8,801 bases of DNA from Bacteroidales bacterium (GTDB lineage: Bacteria; Bacteroidota; Bacteroidia; Bacteroidales; UBA1556): assembly GCA_029939445.1 (NCBI GenBank), contig JAOZSY010000062.1, positions 3,963 through 12,763 of the forward strand, given 5' to 3'. The translations under genes and the position numbers were made by a program. The notes below the pieces were generated by a model, which worked only from the letters and a program-made list of their open reading frames with translations, searched no databases and was not told the origin of the DNA. Of this stretch, positions 1 through 6,011 are shown piece by piece. How positions within the stretch are numbered: position 1 is the first letter of the stretch; each line of letters opens with the position of its first letter.

Positions 1-16
1 AGTCTTGTTCTGGGCA
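1..16 (+). tRNA. 3' end of a tRNA gene (5' part outside window)
   Basis: The first 16 bases fit the end of a tRNA. AGT would close the T-loop, with the conserved A58. CTTGT would be the 3' strand of the T-stem, with the conserved C61. TCTGGGC would be the 3' acceptor strand, and A the discriminator. CCA is not encoded, as is common in Bacteroidota. A strong terminator starts 6 bases later, which suits the end of a stable RNA gene. The anticodon and 5' half lie outside the window, so the isotype is unknown and the call rests on fit and context only. Confidence 0.5.
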
Positions 17-21
17 CAAAT

Positions 22-46
22 AAAAAACCGCTTTTGGCGGTTTTTT
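22..46. terminator. Bidirectional intrinsic terminator
   Basis: A perfect 10-bp stem (AAAAAACCGC, loop TTTTG, GCGGTTTTTT) is followed by further T residues to position 48. The A-tract on the left arm gives a U-tract on the other strand, so it can work in both directions. On the + strand it would end the tRNA-like transcript. On the - strand it lies about 100 bases past the porin stop codon and could end that transcript. Confidence 0.85.
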
Positions 47-143
47 TTGTGTTTATAACACGGCGAGAAATTTATCCTTAATGTAGTTTTTGGTGAAGAT
101 ATTAAATAAGGTTATCGAAATGATACTATAAACTAATCAATAA

Positions 144-1232
144 CTAGCGATTAATATTTACCGCAATAGAACCTGTGATAAAAAAGTCGGTATTTGTATA
201 TCCTCCGTTTAATTCAAAAATATCATCCTTACTGCTTAGCATCCGTCCCTCGATTCTACACACTAAACTTTGCGTAGGTGAATAGTCAAAATTTAGAGAA
301 AATCCTGATGAATTAAAGCCATTAGGTGAAATAGATGGAATGATTATTCCTGCCTTATCACCGAAATACTCACCACGTAAAGCGGTTTTCCATTTATTAT
401 TGATTGTATATTGTACAATTACCACAGGAGTAAACCAACTGTCGTAATTGGAACTACCCTTTGCTCGCTGCTGAAATCCAAAATCAAAACCCGCAATTAG
501 ATTAAACTTTTCTGTTAATTGAAAAATCCCATAAAAATCATTAAAGTAACGCATTCTACGAGTCGTGTCCGGATCATCGGTTCCAATAAATGTACTCCAA
601 TTTACTTGAACTTTTTTCGTAGGATGATAATTTAGTTGTGTACCCCACGATAGCATTGAATTCCCTGAAACCTTTTCTATTCGTTGCCAACCATTTGTTA
701 AAACAACAGCCATATCCCATTTATCATTTGGGCTATAAGTAAGTTGTGCACCAGTAATAAAAAAAGGTGAGCTTGCAGCAGAAAGTGAGCGAGTCAATGT
801 AGGATTATCTGTAGATATTGCACTTTCAAAGCCAATATAAGATCCCATTATTCCTGCATCTAACCACAAATTATTCTTTTTATTCAATGAAATACCCACT
901 GTGGCCTCATTTATTAATTTAAGAGCACCTGGCTCGGCAGCATAATTGTCATTAACATAAGTTCCTGTTTGCATTGCTAGAGCTGCGCGATACTTATCAT
1001 GATTCAATTCAAGTTTTATCAAACCTAAGTTCAAATTAAACTCATTATGTCGATTGTGATTAAAGAAGAAATCTTGTCGATTATCTCCTTCAGGTTTATT
1101 AAAATCGTAGGAATAAAAAACATCCACAAAGCCCGATAGTTTAACATCAGGGGCCATTTTCCATGTGGAATCACTTTGGGCATTGGCGTAATTAAAGCTG
1201 ATAAAAAAAGCTATGTATAAAAGTTTCTTCAT
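144..1232 (-). CDS. Outer-membrane beta-barrel porin (OmpL-like, bbp2 type)
   Basis: This 362-residue protein starts with a clear signal peptide (MKKLLYIAFFISFNYANA, cleavage likely before Q19). The mature part has no hydrophobic helices and is made of alternating amphipathic strands ending in aromatic residues, for example LSGFVDVFYSYDF near the N-terminus and FFITGSIAVNINR at the C-terminus. That is the pattern of a closed outer-membrane barrel. The opening GFVDVFYSYDFN segment, followed by a run of F, N and H residues (about 55-70), matches what I recall of the putative beta-barrel porin-2 / OmpL-like family common in Bacteroidota. Family members are assumed to pass small solutes, and nothing here shows which one. 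The gene is monocistronic: a terminator lies downstream and a long gene-free region upstream. It is divergent from the ubiD-like gene. Confidence 0.85.
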   Translation of the reverse strand: MKKLLYIAFFISFNYANAQSDSTWKMAPDVKLSGFVDVFYSYDFNKPEGDNRQDFFFNHNRHNEFNLNLGLIKLELNHDKYRAALAMQTGTYVNDNYAAEPGALKLINEATVGISLNKKNNLWLDAGIMGSYIGFESAISTDNPTLTRSLSAASSPFFITGAQLTYSPNDKWDMAVVLTNGWQRIEKVSGNSMLSWGTQLNYHPTKKVQVNWSTFIGTDDPDTTRRMRYFNDFYGIFQLTEKFNLIAGFDFGFQQRAKGSSNYDSWFTPVVIVQYTINNKWKTALRGEYFGDKAGIIIPSISPNGFNSSGFSLNFDYSPTQSLVCRIEGRMLSSKDDIFELNGGYTNTDFFITGSIAVNINR

Positions 1233-1314
1233 GATACTTATTTATTAATTCTTAGTTATTTTAAGAAAACATATTCCTTCAGAATTGTAAAGTTTATTTT
1301 TCCTACTTATTTAG

Positions 1315-1322
1315 CAAATATA
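1315..1322 (-). promoter_or_regulatory. Candidate -7 box for the porin gene
   Basis: Read on the - strand this is TATATTTG, a perfect match to the Bacteroidota -7 consensus TAnnTTTG. It would give a leader of about 75 bases before the porin ATG. No convincing TTTG-type -33 box is seen at the usual distance, so this is tentative in such A+T-rich DNA. Confidence 0.35.
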
Positions 1323-1448
1323 TGAAAATATTTTATCTCACTTATAGCTAGATTCCTTTTCTTTTATATGATCTATACATATCACAACTATAAATTATTG
1401 TTTCTTTGAAAAATGGTCGGAGTATTGACTAAATTCTAAAATATCAAT

Positions 1449-1507
1449 TCTCAGCTAGGCATTATACCTCGCTGTCCCCTTTTCAAAATGGGACTTAGTG
1501 GCTAAGA
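1449..1507. repeat. Cluster of three adjoining hairpins (degenerate palindromic element)
   Basis: Three inverted repeats abut each other. The first is CAGC-t-AGG / CCT-c-GCTG at 1452-1474. The second is GTCCC / GGGAC at 1474-1494, with TTTT and AAAA pairing inside it. The third is CTTAG-TGG-CTAAG at 1494-1506. An alternative outer stem (TCTcAGC, 1449-1455, with GCTaAGA, 1501-1507) would enclose the first two. The order CCCC-TTTT-AAAA-GGGACTTAG resembles, from memory, dispersed intergenic palindromes of the CCCCTTTT...AAAAGGGGGACTTAGGGG kind; this copy would be a degenerate one. It could equally be a local structured RNA. Confidence 0.4.
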
Positions 1508-1582
1508 TTTTGGTGAAATAAAAAAATGCAAAATAGTATGTTTACCTCTGATATGAAAGATTATTTGAGTCCATAAATTTTG

Positions 1583-1590
1583 TAGATTTG
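1583..1590 (+). promoter_or_regulatory. Candidate -7 box upstream of the hairpin element
   Basis: TAGATTTG fits the Bacteroidota -7 consensus TAnnTTTG. A TTTG lies at 1564-1567, but the 15-base spacing is shorter than the usual 17-23. If used, transcription would begin near 1597 and the whole hairpin element at 1635-1760 would be in the transcript, followed by the ubiD-like gene. Confidence 0.3.
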
Positions 1591-1634
1591 AATTGCGGTA
1601 AAAAAATTATGATAATGATTCTAATAAATGCATT

Positions 1635-1760
1635 AGGGATAGTAGCGGCATCCTCAAAGCAAAAATATTGTACTTTTGCTATGGCGATAATATTTTGAGT
1701 TTATTGTAATATTAAAATATAAAAAGATATTTTTGCTTTGAGATATAGCGGATAGCCCGC
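1635..1760 (+). ncRNA. Structured intergenic RNA/repeat element with 16-bp stem
   Basis: A perfect 16-bp inverted repeat (CTCAAAGCAAAAATAT at 1653-1668, its exact complement at 1727-1742) encloses a 58-base A+T-rich loop region. Outside it sit two short G-rich motifs, AGGGATAGTAGCGGCATC on the left (1635-1652) and GATATAGCGGATAGCCCGC on the right (1742-1760). GGG 1636-1638 can pair with CCC 1756-1758, giving a closed structure with an asymmetric internal loop containing the two AGCGG motifs. From memory, similar pairs of motifs (AGCGGCATCC ... GATATAGCGGA) around a variable stem recur between genes in many Bacteroidota genomes. The Rfam Flavo-1 family is one candidate, but I cannot confirm this. 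It ends 83 bases before the ubiD-like start, so it could be a 5' leader element, a separate RNA or a mobile palindromic repeat. The strand is inferred from motif order. Confidence 0.5.
1671..1678 (+). promoter_or_regulatory. Candidate -7 box inside the hairpin loop
   Basis: TACTTTTG followed by C fits the TAnnTTTG consensus and is identical over 9 bases to the best promoter box of the selenium gene (7025-7033). It lies within the loop of the large inverted repeat. Use of this site would start transcription near 1685 and leave only the right arm of the repeat in the ubiD leader. No clear -33 box is present, so it may be coincidence. Confidence 0.25.
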
Positions 1761-1843
1761 CTTCGAGCTAAGTATAATAATTAGTATATGAAATTTTTAA
1801 CGAGAAGGAATGCCCAAATAATAATAATACTAAAAATAATAAT

Positions 1844-3718
1844 ATGGCATATAGTGATTTAAAGGAATTTGTAGATATTCTTGAGCAGAAAGGGGAGTTG
1901 CATCGTATTGGCGTGGAGGTTGATTCTGAATTTGAAATTTCGGAGATTAACGATCGTTTGATTAAAAATGGTGGTAAGGCTGTTTTATTTGAGAATGTAA
2001 AGGGAAGTGAGTTCCCTGTTTTGGTTAATGCTATGGGCTCTAAACGTCGTATCGAGCTTGCTCTGGGAGTTGCTGATGTTGATGATATTGGGGCACGAAT
2101 ACTTTCCTTATTTGAAATGATGACTACGCCAAAGCGGGGTTTTATGGAGAAGGTGAAAATGCTGCCGCAACTTAAAGAGATTACTAAGTGGGCGCCAAGC
2201 CGAGTTAAGGGTAAGGGTGCTTGCCAAGAGAATATTATGGCGGAAGTAGATTTAGATAAATTGCCAATTTTAAAAACATGGCCTCATGATGGTGGTAAGT
2301 TTATCACTTTTCCTGTTGTGCATTCTATATCGGAAGAAAAACAGCTTCATAATATGGGAATGTATCGCATGCAGGTACTTGATAAACAAAGTACTGGTAT
2401 GCATTGGCATATGCATAAAGATGGAGCAAATCATTATAATGAGTATAAAACTGCGGGTAAAAGAATGCCTGTGACGGTAACATTGGGTGGCGATCCTTCT
2501 TATACTTATGCTGCAACAGCGCCACTTCCATCGGAGGTTGATGAGTATATGTTGGCAGGTTTTCTTCGACAGAAATCTGTACGCTTAGTAAAGTGCCTTA
2601 CCAACGATATTTATATTCCTGAGGATGTAGATTTTGTGCTTGAGGGATATGTTGATCCTTCGGAAGATTTAATATTAGAGGGTCCTTTTGGTGATCATAC
2701 TGGCTATTATTCTCTTGCCGATATGTATCCAAAATTTCATATTACCAGTATTAGTTATAAGAATAATCCTATATTTCCGGCAACAGTGGTTGGTATTCCG
2801 CCACAGGAGGATGTTTTTATTGGCTTGGCAACTGAGCGTATGTTTCTTGCTCCCATAAAAATGACTATGGTTCCTGAGATTGCAGATATGCACATGCCAA
2901 TGGAAGGTGTTTTTCATAATATAGTATTGAATAGTATTAATAAATCGTATCCCGGACAAAGCATGAAGGTTATGAGTGCTTTATGGGGTGCGGGTCAAAT
3001 GATGTTTAATAAATACCTTGCAGTTTTTGACGAAAATATAGAGCTTACAAATTATACGGATGTATTATTTGAATTCGTAAAAAATACTCATCCTATTGAT
3101 GATGTATTGTTTAGTAGAGGGCCTATGGATGTGCTTGATCACGCTAGTGAGAAATTTGCTGAAGGAGGAAAAATGGGTTTTGATGCTACAAAGAAAGCTG
3201 TTTTGAATAATCCAAAACCTACTGCTGCAGTTGACAAAATATTGGAAATTGATAATGTATTATCAGTAAATTCTGATTTGCTAATAGAGGATTTGGGCCT
3301 GCTTATTATTAGGCTAAAAAAATCGAAGAATGTTGCACGAAGTGTTGCTCAACAGATATACAATGATAAATTAATAGAAAATATTAAGTTTATTATTTTT
3401 GTGGAAGAAGTATCTATCATAAGTGATTATGGTGATATTGTTTGGCGATTGGCAAATAACTCTGATCCTAGTCGCGATTGTTTTTATACATATGATAATA
3501 ACGGAAAAGCACAACCGACATTATTTATTGATGGCTTAAGAAAAGATAAGGAGTGTGATGACTTTGATCGCCAGTGGCCTAATATTGTTACTATGGATGA
3601 GGCTACTATAGCGCTCGTGGATAAACGATGGGCTGAATATGGCTTGGGAGAATTAATAAAGTCACCGTCAATAAAATATCGAAAACAATTGTATGGAGGT
3701 GGGGCAGTGGCTGAGTAG
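1844..3718 (+). CDS. UbiD-family (prenyl-FMN-dependent type) decarboxylase
   Basis: This 624-residue cytoplasmic protein carries the UbiD signatures in order. The N-terminal GGKAVLFENVKGSEFPVLVN block is at about 43-62. The central flavin-domain motif MGMYRMQV contains R175. The segment MHWHMHKDGANHY is at about 186-198. EGPFGDHTGYY (279-289) contains the conserved acidic residue E279. Family enzymes remove or add a carboxyl group on aromatic or unsaturated acids, using prenylated FMN made by UbiX; no UbiX-like gene is in the window. It is longer than E. coli UbiD (497 residues). I associate this longer form with Bacteroidota proteins often labelled menaquinone biosynthesis decarboxylase, but the substrate cannot be told from sequence. 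The start follows an AAT-rich leader without Shine-Dalgarno. The next gene begins 26 bp after the stop with no terminator between, so co-transcription is possible. Confidence 0.9.
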   Translation: MAYSDLKEFVDILEQKGELHRIGVEVDSEFEISEINDRLIKNGGKAVLFENVKGSEFPVLVNAMGSKRRIELALGVADVDDIGARILSLFEMMTTPKRGFMEKVKMLPQLKEITKWAPSRVKGKGACQENIMAEVDLDKLPILKTWPHDGGKFITFPVVHSISEEKQLHNMGMYRMQVLDKQSTGMHWHMHKDGANHYNEYKTAGKRMPVTVTLGGDPSYTYAATAPLPSEVDEYMLAGFLRQKSVRLVKCLTNDIYIPEDVDFVLEGYVDPSEDLILEGPFGDHTGYYSLADMYPKFHITSISYKNNPIFPATVVGIPPQEDVFIGLATERMFLAPIKMTMVPEIADMHMPMEGVFHNIVLNSINKSYPGQSMKVMSALWGAGQMMFNKYLAVFDENIELTNYTDVLFEFVKNTHPIDDVLFSRGPMDVLDHASEKFAEGGKMGFDATKKAVLNNPKPTAAVDKILEIDNVLSVNSDLLIEDLGLLIIRLKKSKNVARSVAQQIYNDKLIENIKFIIFVEEVSIISDYGDIVWRLANNSDPSRDCFYTYDNNGKAQPTLFIDGLRKDKECDDFDRQWPNIVTMDEATIALVDKRWAEYGLGELIKSPSIKYRKQLYGGGAVAE

Positions 3719-3744
3719 ATGAAAAACTAAAAATATATTATATA

Positions 3745-5241
3745 ATGAAAAAACTAATAGTAATTATAATAGCAGTAATGTTTAGTTTATTGGTTGATAA
3801 TTCAACTAAAGCATCAAATTTTGTAGCGGGTGATCTAACATACACTTGCTTAGGGGGAAATAATTATATTATTAGCTTTTCATATTATAGAGATTGCAGT
3901 GGCTCTGCCGCACCTAATCAACAGTTAATTTATTTTGCTTGCTCATCAGATCCTACTTATAATTTTTCAACAAACCTAACGAAGATTGCTGGTACAGGAC
4001 AAGAACTTTATTTAGATTACTCATGCGATTCTACCACATGTGAAGGAGGAAATGGTTTTGGTGTGCAAGAATATGTATATCAAGCTCATGTAACTTTACC
4101 TGCTTGTGATTCGTGGAATATGTTTGTAAGTGGCTGTTGTAGAAATGATGTGCCAACAATAACAGGTGGATTAACTAATACATGGTATATGGAATCGATG
4201 TTAAATAATGCTATTGCTCCAAATAATAGTTCAGCTGTATTTTCAAATAAACCTGTAGTTTTTAGGTGTATTGATAAATATTCTACTTATTATCATGGGG
4301 CTATGGATGCTGATGGAGATTCATTAGTTTATTCTTTTGTAGCCCCTAAAATAAATGGCACAAGTACAATCTCTTATAATGCTCCGTGGTCTGCTGCCAA
4401 TTTCTTAGCTACATCTTCTGGTATAACTTTAAACCCAATATCTGGTACAATTAGTTTTATCTCAGATACTATAATGTCGAGTATTACAGCAATTAAAATT
4501 GAGGAATGGAGAACAATAAATGGAGTTGCTACATTAGTAGGTTATACTATTAGAGACTTGCAATTCCACATAAAACCTTGCCTAAATGAAATTCCAGTTT
4601 TATCAGGAATAGATACTTTAAATACTCATACATATAATGCCAACGATACTACATATAATATGCAATTTGCTTTGGGTCAAACGGTTGATTTTGATATTAA
4701 TGGTTATGATGCAGATACTATAAAGCCAGGCTGTGCTGTGCATTCTGAGGCATTTTCCATAAGTTGGAATAATGAAATTCCATCAGCAGTATTCACACCT
4801 TTTTACAGTCAATCGGATTCTGCTTATGCACATTTCTCATGGCTGCCAAGCTATGCCGACGTGGCAAGTTCTCCTCATTGTTTCACAGCTACAATTAATG
4901 ATGGTGCAGCACCATATAGTGGTTATCAAACATATACTTATTGTGTAACTGTAACATCAGGAGTTGGAATAGATAATATTGAGGCTAGCTCTAAATTAAA
5001 AATATTTCCTAATCCTTCCTCAGGTATTATTGAGATTATTTATAAAACTAATTCTATAAATAATTGTTATCTTTCTATTTATAGCATAGATGGAAAAAGA
5101 GTGTTTAATGAAGTATGGAAACAACCAAGCACACAATGTGAGCATAAACTAGATTTAAGCTATTTACTTAATGGGCTATATTATATAAATATTATTCAGG
5201 ATGATGAGAACTCTAGTTATAAAATTATTATAGAGAAGTAG
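3745..5241 (+). CDS. Secreted Cys-rich protein with T9SS type A sorting domain
   Basis: This 498-residue protein has a signal peptide (MKKLIVIIIAVMFSLLV, cleavage probably near residue 23). The N-terminal module starts FVAGDLTYTCLGGNNY and continues to YYRDC. It resembles the opening unit of large Bacteroidota surface and gliding-motility-associated adhesins. It is rich in cysteines (C35, C51, C66, C94, C99, C121, C131, C132, C175), which suggests disulphides outside the cell. DADGDSLVYSF (188-198) resembles the Asp-rich, probably calcium-binding loops seen in such adhesins. The last 80 residues, from LKIFPNPSSG (about 419) through the DGKRV and LNGLYYINI motifs, form a type A C-terminal sorting domain, which directs export across the outer membrane by the type IX system and is usually cleaved. 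No enzymatic domain is recognised; an adhesive or surface role is inferred. It may be read through from the ubiD-like gene. Confidence 0.88.
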   Translation: MKKLIVIIIAVMFSLLVDNSTKASNFVAGDLTYTCLGGNNYIISFSYYRDCSGSAAPNQQLIYFACSSDPTYNFSTNLTKIAGTGQELYLDYSCDSTTCEGGNGFGVQEYVYQAHVTLPACDSWNMFVSGCCRNDVPTITGGLTNTWYMESMLNNAIAPNNSSAVFSNKPVVFRCIDKYSTYYHGAMDADGDSLVYSFVAPKINGTSTISYNAPWSAANFLATSSGITLNPISGTISFISDTIMSSITAIKIEEWRTINGVATLVGYTIRDLQFHIKPCLNEIPVLSGIDTLNTHTYNANDTTYNMQFALGQTVDFDINGYDADTIKPGCAVHSEAFSISWNNEIPSAVFTPFYSQSDSAYAHFSWLPSYADVASSPHCFTATINDGAAPYSGYQTYTYCVTVTSGVGIDNIEASSKLKIFPNPSSGIIEIIYKTNSINNCYLSIYSIDGKRVFNEVWKQPSTQCEHKLDLSYLLNGLYYINIIQDDENSSYKIIIEK

Positions 5242-5252
5242 GCTTGTTTTGT

Positions 5253-5273
5253 AGTATTAACATATATAATACT
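5253..5273 (+). terminator. Possible weak terminator hairpin
   Basis: AGTATTA and TAATACT (5253-5259 and 5267-5273) form a 7-bp stem with a 7-base loop, 11 bases after the stop of the secreted-protein gene. The stem has one G-C pair and no true T-tract follows, so a terminator role is doubtful. Confidence 0.2.
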
Positions 5274-5361
5274 TAATTATTCTTAGGTATTTTATAAAAT
5301 AGGTGCTGTTATTATAATGTATAAATATGTACTTCTTCTTATTAAGTAATCAGTAAATCAA

Positions 5362-5412
5362 CAGTATTCAATTTATAATTGAAGACTGCCAACTGAATAC
5401 TGAAAACTACAT
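5362..5412. repeat. ACTGnnn heptad repeat with competing hairpins
   Basis: From 5385 the sequence repeats with a 7-base period: ACTGCCA, ACTGAAT, ACTGAAA, then ACTACAT. Just before it, CAGTATTCAATT (5362-5373) pairs with AATTGAAGACTG (5377-5388) across a 3-base loop with one mismatch. The same CAGTATTCA (5362-5370) is also the exact reverse complement of TGAATACTG at 5394-5402, so two hairpins compete. It overlaps the stop codon of the TonB-receptor remnant. I recall similar ACTGCCAACTG-type repeats at gene ends in other Bacteroidota, but could not check this. Confidence 0.6.
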
Positions 5413-5568
5413 TTTAAATTTAATTCCAGCATAAATAGTTTGTGGCGCCATAGGACCATAAACATAACCGGCATCACGTCCTATACCGTAATCAAAATCA
5501 GACTGATAACTATTTAAAATATTTTTTATTCCTGCAAAGAATTCTATATTTACTTCTTTATTTATCAT
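5407..5568 (-). pseudogene. C-terminal remnant of a TonB-dependent receptor
   Basis: A 53-codon leftward frame encodes a tail typical of TonB-dependent outer-membrane receptors of Bacteroidota. A strand (VNIEFFAGIKNILNSYQ) is followed by DFDYGIGRDAGYVYGP, the MAPQT turn, and the last barrel strand IYAGIKFKM. The motif order (N..NSYQ.DFD.G..RDA.Y.YGP..P.T...G.K) is that of the last two barrel strands of such receptors, which are normally 700 residues or more. In-frame, a TGA stop lies just upstream (5575-5577), and no plug or barrel sequence continues in any frame before the SUI1-like gene. The rest of the receptor has been lost. There is no signal peptide, so the fragment cannot be a working receptor. 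The ATG at 5566-5568 is only the first one in frame. Confidence 0.75.
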
Positions 5569-5693
5569 AATTAATCATCGCAATCAGCGTCTAAAGAGAA
5601 TGCATTTATAATAGACGTAGATTATTAAGATTTCGTATGTTTTATTCATGCTTCGCAGCAAGGAGTATTTAATATTATATGCTTTCTAATAAA

Positions 5694-6011
5694 TTATCCG
5701 CCAGCTTTTTTAGCTCCGTATCCTGCACTTTTTAATAAAATAAGCACCTTGTCTCTAAAATCACCTTGAATTAGTATCTCATTATCTTTTACACTGCCAC
5801 CAGCTCCGCATTTTGATTTTAGGCTCTTACCCAATGCCTTAAGATCATCTTCGTTTCCAATAAAATCTTTAATAATAGTAACTACTTTATTCCCCTTTCG
5901 TCGATCAAGCCAAATTTTTAGCTTTTGCTGCTTTGCTTCTAATGTTTCAATATTATCATCTTCATTATCGTAATCAAAGTCTTGATTTGTTGAATATACT
6001 ACATTTGCCAT
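5694..6011 (-). CDS. SUI1/eIF1-like translation initiation factor (YciH family)
   Basis: This 105-residue protein has an acidic N-terminal tail (to about residue 25) and then a complete SUI1 domain. Diagnostic stretches are DRRKGNKVVTIIKDF (36-50), KCGAGGSVKD (67-76) and IQGDFRDK (81-88), ending in KKAGG. These match the E. coli YciH motifs KKKCGCGGAVKD and IQGDKRD, and the length is normal for the family. The eukaryotic and archaeal homologues (eIF1/aIF1) act on the small ribosomal subunit in start-site selection. The bacterial role is less well established and is presumed to be ribosome-associated. It follows the lipid kinase gene with a TAATG overlap, so it is probably translated by re-initiation on the same mRNA. 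No terminator is clear after it. Confidence 0.92.
   Translation of the reverse strand: MANVVYSTNQDFDYDNEDDNIETLEAKQQKLKIWLDRRKGNKVVTIIKDFIGNEDDLKALGKSLKSKCGAGGSVKDNEILIQGDFRDKVLILLKSAGYGAKKAGG

Larger units (their letters stand above)
1233..1843. other. 611-bp intergenic region between divergent genes
   Basis: No protein gene is supported here; all frames are broken by frequent stops. From left to right it holds a candidate leftward promoter (about 1315-1322), A+T-rich sequence with nothing recognisable (1323-1448), a cluster of palindromes (1449-1507), candidate rightward promoters (1583-1590 and 1671-1678), a large hairpin element (1635-1760), and an AAT-rich leader directly before the ubiD-like start. 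The individual parts are described in their own entries. Confidence 0.7.

Noticed and set aside
2675..2959. Open frame of 94 codons on the - strand, plus shorter frames at 2286-2531
   Set aside because: They fall inside the ubiD-like gene, which has convincing motifs throughout; their products are Cys/His-rich low-complexity shadows.
5577..5640. Short leftward frame ending ...INAFSLDADCDD just upstream of the receptor remnant
   Set aside because: It has only about 16 codons between stops and matches nothing I recognise. It is not in the remnant's frame and lacks the motifs expected of the preceding barrel strands.
5649..5660. TGCTTCGCAGCA palindrome after the SUI1-like gene
   Set aside because: On the - strand it could fold into a 4-bp stem with a GCGA loop, but the stem is too short and no T-tract follows, so it is not called a terminator.
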